From assembly GCA_001898035.1 (NCBI GenBank), contig MKRX01000013.1:8638-70477 (forward strand): a stretch of 61,840 nt of DNA, read 5' to 3'. The translations under genes were made by a program, and so were the position numbers. Origin of the DNA: Armatimonadetes bacterium 55-13. GTDB lineage: Bacteria; Armatimonadota; Fimbriimonadia; Fimbriimonadales; Fimbriimonadaceae. Every line of letters begins with the position of its first letter. The stretch's first letter is position 1. Below the pieces are notes generated by a model. It was not told the DNA's origin. It searched no databases and saw nothing but the letters and a program-made list of their open reading frames with translations. This document shows positions 35,491-45,653 of the stretch, piece after piece.

Positions 35491-36366
35491 CGGATTTGGC
35501 ACGCAGTAGGGCTTGATGAGGATCATCTCGACGTTCATGTTGACCTCACCCGTGGTTGGATTGTAGTCATTGACATAGCCCGTATCCACATTGCATGCGG
35601 AATAGCACTGCGTTGCGCCGCAGGGATCCGATACATTGAAGATAGGGGGTGTAGAGAGATCCGACGAGTCGATATCCGAGCCGGGGGCAAGTGGGACGGG
35701 ATCGGCCGCGACACCCTTATCATCGATAAAGATGACATTGCGGGGAATCTTTTTCACCCGGGGATTACAAACCCACTTTCCAAAGGCGGCGTTATCGACC
35801 ACCGTCGCGCCGTGCATGGAGAAGTAAAGCAATTGGTTCGATCCGAGTTCCAAGTGAATATTCGCGGACTTGGATATCTCATCCACGGTAATGACTATTT
35901 GGGTATTCGGATATCCGTATTGCACAAGCTTCTCATCTAGGTCCACCCAGAATTCTCCGGGACTATCGATGGGAGTCGGCTTTCGCATCTGCTGTTGAAT
36001 CTGAGCGTTTGCGATGGCAAGTACTTCTTCCTTTGGGATCTTCTTTGATCGAAGCTGCACGTCCAAAAGCATATTCTTTTTGTGCCATGCATTAAAGGCG
36101 ACCAGAAGTCCCTCATGGAATCCATTTGCGATGATCACTTGGGTTCCGCAAATTCCTGAGAGCTCTACTCTCTTCCCTACTCCAGGCTGATAGCCTTCGT
36201 AGAGAATATTCCCGTACGGATTTGAACAAGCTGGCCCTTTTCCGAGAATATTGGCATTAAACCACGCGGTCGGATTTGTTTTAACCGCTAAATATTCTTC
36301 GAAGCTAGCGTCGTACCTCCACTCTACATCATCATCCGATATTCGGATGAATATTGGTTCAGACAC
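35470..36366 (-). CDS. protein of unknown function, Cys-rich C-terminus
   Basis: 298 aa from GTG 36366, with GAGGTGA 4 nt upstream. No signal peptide or TM segment. The central part (about 60-190) is a mixed alpha/beta domain without a recognised motif; the last 65 residues hold six cysteines (DPCGATQCYSACNVDTG, KPYCVPNPSGNPC), which could bind metal or form disulfides. Its 3' end overlaps the STAND gene by 21 bp. Not recognised. Confidence 0.6.
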   Translation of the reverse strand: MSEPIFIRISDDDVEWRYDASFEEYLAVKTNPTAWFNANILGKGPACSNPYGNILYEGYQPGVGKRVELSGICGTQVIIANGFHEGLLVAFNAWHKKNMLLDVQLRSKKIPKEEVLAIANAQIQQQMRKPTPIDSPGEFWVDLDEKLVQYGYPNTQIVITVDEISKSANIHLELGSNQLLYFSMHGATVVDNAAFGKWVCNPRVKKIPRNVIFIDDKGVAADPVPLAPGSDIDSSDLSTPPIFNVSDPCGATQCYSACNVDTGYVNDYNPTTGEVNMNVEMILIKPYCVPNPSGNPCP

Positions 36367-36591
36367 GTATTCACCTCACCATATTCTCACATCGATTCAT
36401 CGACGTATGAGTTTTCAAAGAATACATGATTCTTGAGAAAATAATCACAATTGATGCAAATAAATCTTACGAAAATCAATTCTATATTCTTTATTTTATG
36501 TTCGAAAATTCCATGGTGTTCAATGAAACGAGTTTGAACAAAATAAGCGTTCATCCTTGGCCGTGGCCGACGGAAGAAGCGTTTAGCCGGA
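36367..36591. other. AT-rich divergent intergenic region
   Basis: About 225 bp of AT-rich DNA between the divergent genes at 36366 and 36605. Short frames crossing it have no coding character. It should hold promoters for both genes; only the -10 box at 36592 is clear. Confidence 0.4.
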
Positions 36592-36597
36592 TAAAAT
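36592..36597 (+). promoter_or_regulatory. -10 box TAAAAT, likely leaderless start of the EamA transporter gene
   Basis: TAAAAT followed by the 7-nt CGGCGAG and ATG 36605; the same TAAAATCG string and 7-nt distance occur before the gene at 4193. Confidence 0.5.
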
Positions 36598-36604
36598 CGG
36601 CGAG

Positions 36605-37462
36605 ATGAACGGGCCTCGCCTTTCTGCATGGGTATGGCTGGGCTTGGCGGTGTGCGCGGTTTCCTCCGGATCGATTTTTGCCCGGTTGAGCGGAGCGCCT
36701 TCCGTTTTAATCGCCTTTGGAAGGTGTCTCTTGGCAGCGCTGTTCTTCTCGGGTTGGCTTTTGGTTCGGCGACCGGCTCCTCTACGGACGGAGGACCGCA
36801 AACGGGTGGTGGCAGCGGGCTTGGCGTTGGGCGTGCATCTGGGGGCTTGGATTGCTTCGCTCAAGCTGACCACCGTTGGCGTGAGCGTTTTGCTGGTGAA
36901 CACGACCCCGATTTGGACTCTTTTGGCAAGGAGAAGCGCGCCGTCTGGACGCGATCTCTTGGCGACGGGACTGGGTTTTTTGGGATGCGCAATCGCCGTT
37001 TCGGGGGCTTTGGGAGGTCAGAGTTCCTGGCTGGGCGTGGTCTTGGCGTTGGTAGGCGCGGTGGCGATGGCGGTCTATGTTTTGGTGGGCCAAGATCTGG
37101 TTCAGCGCGTGGATTTGGTTCAGTATGTGGCCGGTTGCTACGGGACGGCGGCATCGCTTCTCGTGATCGCGGCGCTCGCGATGCGGCCGCCGATGGCGGA
37201 ACTGACCTGGAGCGGATTTGGGTGGATCGTGGCGATGACGGTGTTCGCTCAGATCGTGGGGCACACTCTGGTGAACCGATCCCTGGGGTTCATCGCTCCG
37301 CATCGCGTAACACTGGCGCTGATGTTAGAGCCCTTATTGGCATCAGTAGCCGCATGGATGGTGTTTGGGGAGGCCCTGACTTGGCAGTTGGCGGTGGCTT
37401 TCCCGCTGGTTTTGGGTGGCGTTGGGTTGGTGGTGGGGTCCCGGAAATCAGATATTTCGTAA
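36605..37462 (+). CDS. EamA/DMT-superfamily transporter
   Basis: 285 aa with ten predicted TM helices in two repeated five-helix halves, the RhaT/EamA pattern (AFGRCLLAALFFSGW; then RVTLALMLEPLLASVAAWMVFGE, the conserved end of the second half). These carriers export amino acids, sugars or other metabolites, or take them up; the substrate cannot be read from sequence. Stand-alone gene, apparently leaderless. Confidence 0.85.
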   Translation: MNGPRLSAWVWLGLAVCAVSSGSIFARLSGAPSVLIAFGRCLLAALFFSGWLLVRRPAPLRTEDRKRVVAAGLALGVHLGAWIASLKLTTVGVSVLLVNTTPIWTLLARRSAPSGRDLLATGLGFLGCAIAVSGALGGQSSWLGVVLALVGAVAMAVYVLVGQDLVQRVDLVQYVAGCYGTAASLLVIAALAMRPPMAELTWSGFGWIVAMTVFAQIVGHTLVNRSLGFIAPHRVTLALMLEPLLASVAAWMVFGEALTWQLAVAFPLVLGGVGLVVGSRKSDIS

Positions 37463-37549
37463 TTTTTTTGCAGTTTAGTTAGTTTATCTCTTTCAACCTC
37501 GTTATCTTGGTAGACAGCCACTCGGAATGAGAGAGTGGACGGAGAGAAG

Positions 37550-38164
37550 ATGAACTTACTTTTGGCAGTCTGTGCCCTTTCAAGCGGCGCGACGCTTCAT
37601 CCTGCCTACGACCTGACGGCGGCCGCGCTACGCAGCGAAGCCAAGCGGTCATTTCAAGATCCTCGGCGGGTCAGGGGGCTTGGGCAATCTCAGGAGATCG
37701 AGTTGCCCATCTTTCCCACTGATTCCGCCAAGGTCACTCTTCGGATCACCTACTACCGTCCTCGCGAATGGGCTTCGGTGGTAGGGGCGCGTGTGGGATC
37801 GGCAGGCGGAAGGACGGAGCGGGATTTGGAGGCGGTACTGGGTCGCACGCTTCGGCGGATCGATCATAAAGCAGTGGTCTTCGACCTTCAGGCAAAGCTG
37901 CCGCTTCCGGAGGAGGACAACTGGTCTTTGCCCAGTTTAAGATACGAACTCCTGAATGAAGATGGATTTTCGGTGGATGGTTCAGCACCAACTTTGGCGC
38001 TTCCCTCTCCCCGCGATCTCTTGGGAACTGAATATCATTGCGAACTGGCTTTTCCCTTTCCTTACGAGCCTTCCAATCCGCCCTTTCTGACCTCACGGAT
38101 GCAGAAGATTACGCTTCGCGTAACGGTGGATGACCGGATTGTGAACCTCGTTTTTCAAATTTAG
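37550..38164 (+). CDS. secreted protein of unknown function (gene 1 of 3)
   Basis: 204 aa from ATG 37550, with GGAG 5 nt upstream (a GTG at 37535 is less likely). An N-terminal signal peptide (MNLLLAVCALSSGATL) precedes a beta-rich domain (KVTLRITYYRPREWASVVGARVG) resembling no known family. First of three same-strand secreted orphans with gaps of 28 and 6 bp, probably an operon. Confidence 0.6.
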   Translation: MNLLLAVCALSSGATLHPAYDLTAAALRSEAKRSFQDPRRVRGLGQSQEIELPIFPTDSAKVTLRITYYRPREWASVVGARVGSAGGRTERDLEAVLGRTLRRIDHKAVVFDLQAKLPLPEEDNWSLPSLRYELLNEDGFSVDGSAPTLALPSPRDLLGTEYHCELAFPFPYEPSNPPFLTSRMQKITLRVTVDDRIVNLVFQI

Positions 38165-38192
38165 CGCTATTCACTTGGATTGGAAAATTGAC

Positions 38193-38933
38193 ATGAAAAT
38201 TCTTGGACGCTTTCTTGGCACTTTGTTTTTGACCGCGTTGGCGGTGGCTTGCTTCGCCCAAAAGCCGGGGCCGAATCCTGGCTACTTACCTATCGATTCG
38301 AGCGTGGCTCGGGCGGGGGTAGGCCCGGTGGGGGTTTGGGACCTTTCGGCGATCTCTCAAACTTCGTTGCTGACGCACATTTCATCGTCGAATGGCGTGG
38401 AACTGACCTATACCGACCAGAACTTCAGCTACTTCAGCCTGGATGTGGCGCTTCGCCTGGGGATCAACTACCTTTCCGTAACCGGAAGCCAGAAATACAG
38501 CGTGCTCTTCGCCGAGGCTCGGCGTTATGAACCGGTGCCGGTGAAGATCTCGGTTGACGGGGCGACCCCAGTTGCGGCGATCGCTCTGGTGGGATGCGCT
38601 TGCCGCGTGAATATGCTGTCAAGGGACACCGCCCTTGATCTGAATCTGACGCAGGGCGCGGCGGGCCTGGGCGTGCGTATTGGGGTGATTCAGGAATCGT
38701 TGGCCTTCTCGGCAATTGGGTTCGTGAACTACTCTCCTTTTGAAATCACAGTGGACGAGGAAGGAAAGGTGGATTTGGTGAAGGTACGCCAGAGCATGTC
38801 GAAAGTCTTCAACGACTACGTGAAGGCGGCGGGCAGTCTGGATACGGATGTGGTTCCGCGCATTCTTGGATTCAAGGTGGGGCCGGACTTCCCGGACATC
38901 TCCAAGGCGACTTCGATCAAGGTCACCCTTTAG
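38193..38933 (+). CDS. secreted protein of unknown function (gene 2 of 3)
   Basis: 246 aa from ATG 38193. A clear signal peptide (KILGRFLGTLFLTALAVACFAQ) is followed by a Gly/Val-rich, beta-rich mature protein. It has no motif that identifies it. Two Cys (VGCACRV) may form a disulfide. Confidence 0.6.
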   Translation: MKILGRFLGTLFLTALAVACFAQKPGPNPGYLPIDSSVARAGVGPVGVWDLSAISQTSLLTHISSSNGVELTYTDQNFSYFSLDVALRLGINYLSVTGSQKYSVLFAEARRYEPVPVKISVDGATPVAAIALVGCACRVNMLSRDTALDLNLTQGAAGLGVRIGVIQESLAFSAIGFVNYSPFEITVDEEGKVDLVKVRQSMSKVFNDYVKAAGSLDTDVVPRILGFKVGPDFPDISKATSIKVTL

Positions 38934-38939
38934 TTCGTC

Positions 38940-39770
38940 ATGTCACCATTGCTCCTCTGGCTGGCGTTGATTCCGGTCCAGGCGGACTACCGGCGTGAAG
39001 ACACTTTCGTCTTCCCGCGCCCGGTGGTTGGGTTCATGATGCGAACCGACAAGACTGTCTCGGCAACTCGGTTCGACAGCGATTTTGTGACGGCCATTTC
39101 CAACCTGCACGATGCCATGGCTCCCTCCATGCGACGGGAGATTGTGAACGGCGGGGCAACGGAGTCATCGCTGGCCCAGGATTTTCAGAGACTCTTGGCG
39201 GAAGCGGCAAGGGGGGATGACATGCGGCGTCCTCCTGAGCAACCCGTAGATACAACCAGCGTTGGCTATTGGCAAAGTGGATACAATTTTTCTCTGTCGG
39301 GGCTTTTGCTGAGCCTTCGGCTCACGGTCTATTCTTCCGTCACTTCCGAGGCGGACTACCAGCGGCTGCGAGGCTACTGGAAAGACTATGGGGTGGGACG
39401 AGTGTTCTTTGGCGCGGGGGTTCGGATGCGGTTTCGGCTCCGGGGAACGGGGCCGTCTCTCTTCACGCGCTCTCGATACAAGACGTTCTCGCCGCTACTG
39501 AACGTGGGAAGCGCCCAAACGATGGGACACACCCAAGAGGAACTGGTTCACGAGTTCTATGGATCTGCCGAGTCCGAGAAGTTGGGATTTGCTCCGGCGA
39601 TCGTCACTTCTTCCTATCAAAAGACTTTAGGAGAGACGTTGCGAGGCTGCGATCGGCTTTTTCAGGATCGTTTCGGAGTGAATGTGGAGATGGTGGAACC
39701 GATCTTTATTCAGATGCACCCAGAAGATGCGGGGGCGTACCGAAAGACGATGCCTCAACCGCGGCGTTAG
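38940..39770 (+). CDS. secreted protein of unknown function (gene 3 of 3)
   Basis: 276 aa; ATG 6 bp after the previous stop. A short signal-like segment (MSPLLLWLALIPVQA) precedes a beta/alpha mature region with many Arg and aromatic residues (GVRMRFRLRGTGPSLFTRSR). No recognised domain. Its stop overlaps that of the convergent membrane-protein gene (TTAG). Confidence 0.6.
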   Translation: MSPLLLWLALIPVQADYRREDTFVFPRPVVGFMMRTDKTVSATRFDSDFVTAISNLHDAMAPSMRREIVNGGATESSLAQDFQRLLAEAARGDDMRRPPEQPVDTTSVGYWQSGYNFSLSGLLLSLRLTVYSSVTSEADYQRLRGYWKDYGVGRVFFGAGVRMRFRLRGTGPSLFTRSRYKTFSPLLNVGSAQTMGHTQEELVHEFYGSAESEKLGFAPAIVTSSYQKTLGETLRGCDRLFQDRFGVNVEMVEPIFIQMHPEDAGAYRKTMPQPRR

Positions 39771-40234
39771 ACTCCGAGAGCCAGCTTGAGAATAAGGCCG
39801 GTCGTCAGGGCCGTTAATCCGGCAAAGACGGCCTTGGCGTGTTCGCCGTTGATCTCAAATCGTTCGTTTTCATAAGCCGCCTGTTCTTTGTCCGTCACCC
39901 CAAGCACCCAATCCTGGAAGGCTTTCGACATAGACCACCACCACAAGGCGGGGAGGATGTTGTAGCAGACGAGGCCGATGACGAGGAACGATTTCAGGAG
40001 GGGACGGTCGTTCAACGCATCCTTAGGCAATGAGAATATCTCGAATGTGGCGCCGATGCCGATGGCGAACATGAGGAAGGTGGCAATGCCGTATTGCCAC
40101 TTTACGCGGGCGCAACCAAAGAAAACACTGGGATGCCCTTTCGAACGGGGAAACAACCCTAGAATGGGCAGGTTTTGGGGCTCTTCAGGCGGGGTCTTGA
40201 TCGCGTAGTACTCGAATCGAGTGGGCTTTGCCAA
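39767..40234 (-). CDS. small membrane protein, partner of the DUF2235 hydrolase
   Basis: 155 aa with three predicted TM helices (about 48-68, 82-102 and 133-153), a cytosolic N-terminus, and an amphipathic charged loop. It starts 2 bp after the stop of the DUF2235 gene, so the two are co-translated. It could anchor or inhibit that hydrolase; no known family is recognised. Confidence 0.6.
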   Translation of the reverse strand: MAKPTRFEYYAIKTPPEEPQNLPILGLFPRSKGHPSVFFGCARVKWQYGIATFLMFAIGIGATFEIFSLPKDALNDRPLLKSFLVIGLVCYNILPALWWWSMSKAFQDWVLGVTDKEQAAYENERFEINGEHAKAVFAGLTALTTGLILKLALGV

Positions 40235-40236
40235 GA

Positions 40237-41319
40237 CTACTTCTCCACTTGGTAGCTCTTAGGCATGGTCACGGGGACCATGCCTTTCGCGACTCGGTCG
40301 ATGACTGACTGGTGGAGGGTTGCGCCTTCGGGCACCTTTCGCTTGCGGCTGAAGTTGGGCCAACGGAGGCGGAAACCTTGTTTCTCATCGCTCCAACTCT
40401 TGAGGGGCAAGATGCCAATGCACCGCCAAATCCAATCGAGAGATTCGTCTCGGGGCGCCAAAGGGTCGGGCTTAGGATGTTCGAGCACCTTTTGCAGGGT
40501 AGTGGTCTCCACTTTGAGTCCCTGGGCAACGGCCTCTCTCACGATCCACTGAAAGGGGACCATGCAAAGGGCGGACTTTTCTTCCGGACGGCCGCCGCCG
40601 ATATCGCTATGCACACCGGCGAACCAGACGGTTTTATAGTCCTGCTTGGCGGGGTCTTTCGCTTCCGCCTGGTTAGATGGGAAGTGAGCCCGACGCTCGT
40701 CCATGGCGCAGGCGTGGCGGAAGTGGTGGATATCTTCATTGGTTCGCGTATAGGGCAGGGTTCGGTAGCGAGTTAACAGGCCGAAGGAACTGACGGTATC
40801 GAATGCGCCGACGAAGTGAATGGGAACATTCTTTCGGGAGAAGTCTCGGCGAAAGACGGCGGCGGTGGCGAAAAGCTTCTTTTGGTCCTCCGAGCCCTTG
40901 GCGACGATGTTGTTGTAGTAGCGCTGCCAGAGATAAGGGGTGAGATTCTCATGTTCGGGTCGGAGGAGGCCGAACATGTGGACCATGCCTGCCACCGCCC
41001 GAGCGGTATACGCGCCGCGACTATAGCCGAAGAGATAGATATCGTCGGTTTCTTGATAGTTTCTTACCAAGAAGTTATATCCTTCGATCACGTTGTCACG
41101 TAACGTGAAGCCCATGGCCAAGTCCAAGCCTTTGCGAAGCTTTTTGGTGATCTTGCCAAGTTGGGCGGGGTCTTCTAGCGTGCCGACCCCGGCATCGTAG
41201 AAGCAAAGCTGGCCGTCATCCTTGACGAGACAGCGGAACAGGCGCAACACATTGGTCGCATAGGAATCGACCTCATTGCTGGTGCCATCGAAACATAGAA
41301 CAATATTTCTTTCCGCCAT
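40237..41319 (-). CDS. DUF2235-type alpha/beta hydrolase
   Basis: 360 aa from ATG 41319 (GGGAG about 5 nt upstream). N-terminal RNIVLCFDGTSNEVD and the nucleophile elbow FGYSRGAYTARAVAGM (G-x-S-x-G with Ser), an Asp in GAFDTVSSFG and His in GVHSDIGGG are the full DUF2235 (PF09994) triad. Related proteins include Tle1 phospholipases of type VI secretion and yeast-like hydrolases. Without secretion genes nearby, an effector role is not supported; a lipid- or ester-hydrolysing enzyme is the safer reading. Confidence 0.8.
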   Translation of the reverse strand: MAERNIVLCFDGTSNEVDSYATNVLRLFRCLVKDDGQLCFYDAGVGTLEDPAQLGKITKKLRKGLDLAMGFTLRDNVIEGYNFLVRNYQETDDIYLFGYSRGAYTARAVAGMVHMFGLLRPEHENLTPYLWQRYYNNIVAKGSEDQKKLFATAAVFRRDFSRKNVPIHFVGAFDTVSSFGLLTRYRTLPYTRTNEDIHHFRHACAMDERRAHFPSNQAEAKDPAKQDYKTVWFAGVHSDIGGGRPEEKSALCMVPFQWIVREAVAQGLKVETTTLQKVLEHPKPDPLAPRDESLDWIWRCIGILPLKSWSDEKQGFRLRWPNFSRKRKVPEGATLHQSVIDRVAKGMVPVTMPKSYQVEK

Positions 41320-41367
41320 ACGCACTCCCTCGCCCCTTCACTATGTTAAACGAGGGAGTGTGGGCGC

Positions 41368-41383
41368 AACTAACAATAGTTAG

Positions 41384-41385
<2 letters not shown>
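41368..41385. repeat. inverted repeat AACTAAC-AATA-GTTAGTT at the argG 3' end
   Basis: A perfect 7+7-bp inverted repeat that overlaps the argG stop codon. It has no T-tract; possibly a weak terminator or protein-binding site. Confidence 0.35.
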
Positions 41386-42718
<1,333 letters not shown>

Positions 42719-42788
42719 TTATTGTGGCATTTTGGGTGGGCGACGGCGGGGGCCTGATAAGGCATTCATTCGTTCAAGATAGAGAAGC

Positions 42789-42893
42789 ATGACGAGCCTC
42801 CAATTTCGTGCCGCAACAAGCGAAGATAGTGCGTTTGTCTTTGCCGTAAAGCGAGCGGCGTTTGAGGAGTACGTGGACTCGCTTACGGACTAA
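42789..42893 (+). pseudogene. short GNAT-like N-terminal fragment (34 codons)
   Basis: ATG 42789 to TAA 42893 encodes MTSLQFRAATSEDSAFVFAV and KRAAFEEYVDSLTD. The pattern R-x-A-T-x-x-D followed by a helix and EEYV is that of the first strand and helix of GNAT acetyltransferases; the acetyl-CoA-binding part is missing. Its stop overlaps that of the convergent TPR gene (CTAA). Most likely a truncated gene; a functional micro-protein cannot be excluded. Confidence 0.5.
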
Positions 42894-43804
42894 GGAGAAA
42901 CCGAAGGTACAAGCGCGAAAATCTTCTGGACTTCAAGATATTTCTGGGCACGAGCCCTAAGCAGATCGGACGCTTTGGGGTTCTTTAGTAAATCTCGACA
43001 AACTGCCAGGGCCTTGGGCTTTTGATCAAGCATGCCGTAGGCGTAGGCCAAGATGTATTGATACTCGGGCTGATTGGGATCGGCTTTCAACTGCTCAAGG
43101 CAAAAAGGAACGGCATTCTGCGGGCTAGGAGAAAATGGGCTCAGATACTCCTGTGCCAATGTCAACTTGCCCTCGGCGCCTATTTTGTAAGAAATCGGGC
43201 CCCTCGTTTGAGATCGAGCGTAGGCGATTTTGGCGTAAGGATCCTTAGGATTCTTTTCCAAATAAGCCTTGGCCATATCTCGCTGCTGTCCCGGGGTTAC
43301 CCCGTCGAGGTAACCAAGGATTACCATAAGTGGCAGATTATCTGAGAACTTGGCGGTCACTTTCTTAGCTAGGGCGGTCAGGCTCTCTTGAAGAACCATC
43401 ATCTCTGCCGATTCCTTTAGTTTGCTAACCCGGACATGGTGGCAAACGATCTGAGCGTAGAGTCCTGCCGCAGAATTCAGATCGACTTTCTTCGATTGAG
43501 TGAGTGCGGCAAGCATTCCGTCCCCATCCTTTTTCAGCCGAGCTGCCTGCCCATAGCACCATGCGGCGAGTAGGTCACTTCCATCCTTAGACATTCGTTC
43601 AATCGCCGTTGATTTGACGATCTCGGATTCGCCCTCTTGGAGCAATTTGATCATTGGATCCGAAAGAGAATATTTACCGTTGTAATTGAGGGGAAAGAGG
43701 CCCGACAAATCCCAGCTGAGGGGGCGCTCCCCTAAAGCATTCCCTAAGCTGATGCAAGTGGTCAGCAGCAGCGAAACAATCGAAGTCATTCTAAGATTAT
43801 TCAC
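42890..43804 (-). CDS. secreted TPR-like protein
   Basis: 304 aa from GTG 43804 with GGAGG just upstream. A signal peptide (TSIVSLLLTTCISLGNA) is followed by an all-helical region with TPR-like pairs (AKAYLEKNPKDPYAKIAYARS, and QYILAYAYGMLDQKPKALAVC). A scaffold role at or outside the membrane is likely; no partner is identified. The small secreted protein gene at 44098 lies 12 bp upstream on the same strand. Confidence 0.65.
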   Translation of the reverse strand: MNNLRMTSIVSLLLTTCISLGNALGERPLSWDLSGLFPLNYNGKYSLSDPMIKLLQEGESEIVKSTAIERMSKDGSDLLAAWCYGQAARLKKDGDGMLAALTQSKKVDLNSAAGLYAQIVCHHVRVSKLKESAEMMVLQESLTALAKKVTAKFSDNLPLMVILGYLDGVTPGQQRDMAKAYLEKNPKDPYAKIAYARSQTRGPISYKIGAEGKLTLAQEYLSPFSPSPQNAVPFCLEQLKADPNQPEYQYILAYAYGMLDQKPKALAVCRDLLKNPKASDLLRARAQKYLEVQKIFALVPSVSP

Positions 43805-43816
43805 ATTCCCCCTCCG

Positions 43817-44098
43817 CTATCTACACCCAGACATCTGAGGGTGCTGTTCCAGGACCAAGCCATTTGGAGGGGCTTCTGGACCTATTGCGTACCCGTCGCC
43901 GTTGCCGTTTGAGTCCCATGTTGGAGTAGAGCCTAGATACCAGTTCAAATAAGACACACTCGAATATCCCGTGCCTGAAGTCGTCTGAACACTCGTGCCG
44001 TTCTTTTTGTACTGCACCTGCCAACCTACCTGGGCAAATGATAGTACAGAAAGAGCTGCAAGTTGAAAAATAACAAGAAGCTTTAGGTTCACTTTCAT
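43817..44098 (-). CDS. small secreted protein of unknown function
   Basis: 93 aa from ATG 44098. Signal peptide MKVNLKLLVIFQLAALSVLSFA; the mature 70 residues are Gly/Ser/Tyr/Asn-rich (SVSYLNWYLGSTPTWDSNGN) with no Cys until near the end. It likely forms an operon with the TPR protein 12 bp downstream. Confidence 0.55.
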   Translation of the reverse strand: MKVNLKLLVIFQLAALSVLSFAQVGWQVQYKKNGTSVQTTSGTGYSSVSYLNWYLGSTPTWDSNGNGDGYAIGPEAPPNGLVLEQHPQMSGCR

Positions 44099-44151
44099 AA
44101 CCAACCGAAACTATAACTCACGACATGTCGTAATCCAAGTTAATTTTGCAG

Positions 44152-44379
44152 ATGATTACGCAAATTGCGAGTATATGCAGCCCTTTGCGTATTTTTGCCT
44201 ATTCTATATACAAACCTAAAATCCCACCTTCTGCCGTCGATCGAGATTTTGAAGTCTGTGACCGGCAGCCCGAGCAACTCAAGAGGAAAATGAGGGAATT
44301 ATTAAAGATTCGAATCGGAAACATTTCCTTAGTCGATTTGCATTCAGTGAAATTCGTTGACACATTGACGCAAAGGTGA
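44152..44379 (+). CDS. doubtful small ORF upstream of the pilin-like operon
   Basis: 75 codons ending 4 bp before the ATG at 44384. The C-terminal half (PEQLKRKMRELLKIRIGNI) reads like protein, but there is no RBS or signal and no family match. The AT-rich surroundings make chance likely. Confidence 0.2.
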   Translation: MITQIASICSPLRIFAYSIYKPKIPPSAVDRDFEVCDRQPEQLKRKMRELLKIRIGNISLVDLHSVKFVDTLTQR

Positions 44380-44383
44380 TGAA

Positions 44384-44545
44384 ATGAACACACATTCATT
44401 TACAAGAGTACTCTTAGTTGCCACTGTGTCGATTTTGCTGCCACATTCAGTCAATGCGATTGGGGAGTTCATTAACGGCGGGACCCTTTCCTTCAGTAGC
44501 AGGGTGGGGGTTGCTGGCGAGAAAGACTGTGGATGGGCGCGATGA
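44384..44545 (+). CDS. 53-aa secreted peptide, first gene of the pilin-like operon
   Basis: ATG 44384 with AAGG 7 nt upstream. A signal-like stretch (RVLLVATVSILLPHSVNA) is followed by a short mature part, IGEFINGGTLSFSSRVGVAG and a C-terminal KDCGWAR. Its TGA overlaps the next start (ATGA), and that gene in turn overlaps the third in the same way, which supports it as a real gene. Confidence 0.55.
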   Translation: MNTHSFTRVLLVATVSILLPHSVNAIGEFINGGTLSFSSRVGVAGEKDCGWAR

Positions 44546-45015
44546 CTCGGAGTGAACTCGCTTACTTCGCGAGTGTCGGAGTGATCGTGGCGATGCTTAC
44601 GGCGGTCGTATCCGTCTTTCTCATTCAGCTTGTTGCCTACTCCTGGCAGGCCTCCACGATTACCAATCCTCAAGAACTCAACGCGTACTGGGCCAGCGCT
44701 CGATTTCAAATGGTGAGATCGGCCACCGATCTCTCCTTTCTGTGGCAGATCACGGTGGCAGGGGTGCTGGCCAGTGTGGTCTGGATTAGGCTCAGAGAGC
44801 GGGTGAATGCGTTGGGTCAGTGCTTGCTCACCTACCTCTGCTACTTTCTGGTGCTTCCCCTTTATGGACTCATTTCGGCGGCGGTGGGTGGGGGGCACTT
44901 ATCCGCGCTTTCGGGCAGATTTGTCTTCGTGATGCTCACGATCTTGCCGCCCGCCCTTGTCCATTGGGCGCTCATGAAGCGGATCAGGGCATTTGCCGAG
45001 GGAATCTCGTCATGA
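44542..45015 (+). CDS. membrane protein of unknown function
   Basis: 157 aa from ATG 44542, which overlaps the previous stop. Four predicted TM helices (about 9-31, 67-87, 95-117, 125-145). It has no motif of a known transporter or enzyme. Position between a small secreted peptide and a pilin-like protein suggests a role in the same surface system. Confidence 0.65.
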   Translation: MTRSELAYFASVGVIVAMLTAVVSVFLIQLVAYSWQASTITNPQELNAYWASARFQMVRSATDLSFLWQITVAGVLASVVWIRLRERVNALGQCLLTYLCYFLVLPLYGLISAAVGGGHLSALSGRFVFVMLTILPPALVHWALMKRIRAFAEGISS

Positions 45016-45653
45016 GGAGGGCGTTTAGCCTTGTCGAAATCTTGGTGGTGATCGCCATCATCATCGTCCTCACCGCGATTATGTTTAGTATTCTCGCCAA
45101 GTCCAGAGAAAGTGGACACGAGGCGGCGTGTACGACGCATCTCCATCAATTGGCGATGGCGGCCGCGATGTACGAGCAAGATCACGATGGAAAGCTTTCT
45201 TCCAACCTCTTCTCAGACGTGCGCTCCCTCAACCCTTATGTAAAGTCGAGCGATATCTGGTACTGCAAACAGGACCCTTTCCCCAAGGGAGCGAATGCTC
45301 AGGCTTCTCGTTGGTTTGGGGGCAAGGTCAGTTACTTCCCTCCGGTCACCATCCTCCCGGGCTTTATGGAGGCCCTCAGTTCGCGGGATGATAATCCGGG
45401 CGTGTTCGCCTGTCTCGTCCATGGTCAGCGGCTTTCTCAGGGGGCCGTTCCGGCTTCCGCCTATGCCGGCTACGAGGGCCTTGTTTTAACCGTACGACGG
45501 GACGGAGCCGTATCACGACGACGCCCGAAGGAACGGTGCTATTCGGATCAGAGCCGGGGACGTCTTTGGTGGGACTTCTTCACGGATGCCGACCCGCCTC
45601 CTGCCGTCGTTGCGGAACTTACGGCGGGCGGCTCGGTTGTTCCCTGCAAGTAG
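45012..45653 (+). CDS. prepilin-type N-terminal domain protein
   Basis: 213 aa from ATG 45012 (ATGA overlap with the previous gene). MRRAFSLVEILVVIAIIIVL is a prepilin signal (cleavage after A4, Glu+5); the following helix differs from the FPVFAQAK type of the other three. CTTHLHQLAMAAAMYEQDHDG is the conserved region after the helix. The C-terminal half is shorter and Arg-rich. Processed by a prepilin peptidase not in the window. Confidence 0.75.
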   Translation: MRRAFSLVEILVVIAIIIVLTAIMFSILAKSRESGHEAACTTHLHQLAMAAAMYEQDHDGKLSSNLFSDVRSLNPYVKSSDIWYCKQDPFPKGANAQASRWFGGKVSYFPPVTILPGFMEALSSRDDNPGVFACLVHGQRLSQGAVPASAYAGYEGLVLTVRRDGAVSRRRPKERCYSDQSRGRLWWDFFTDADPPPAVVAELTAGGSVVPCK

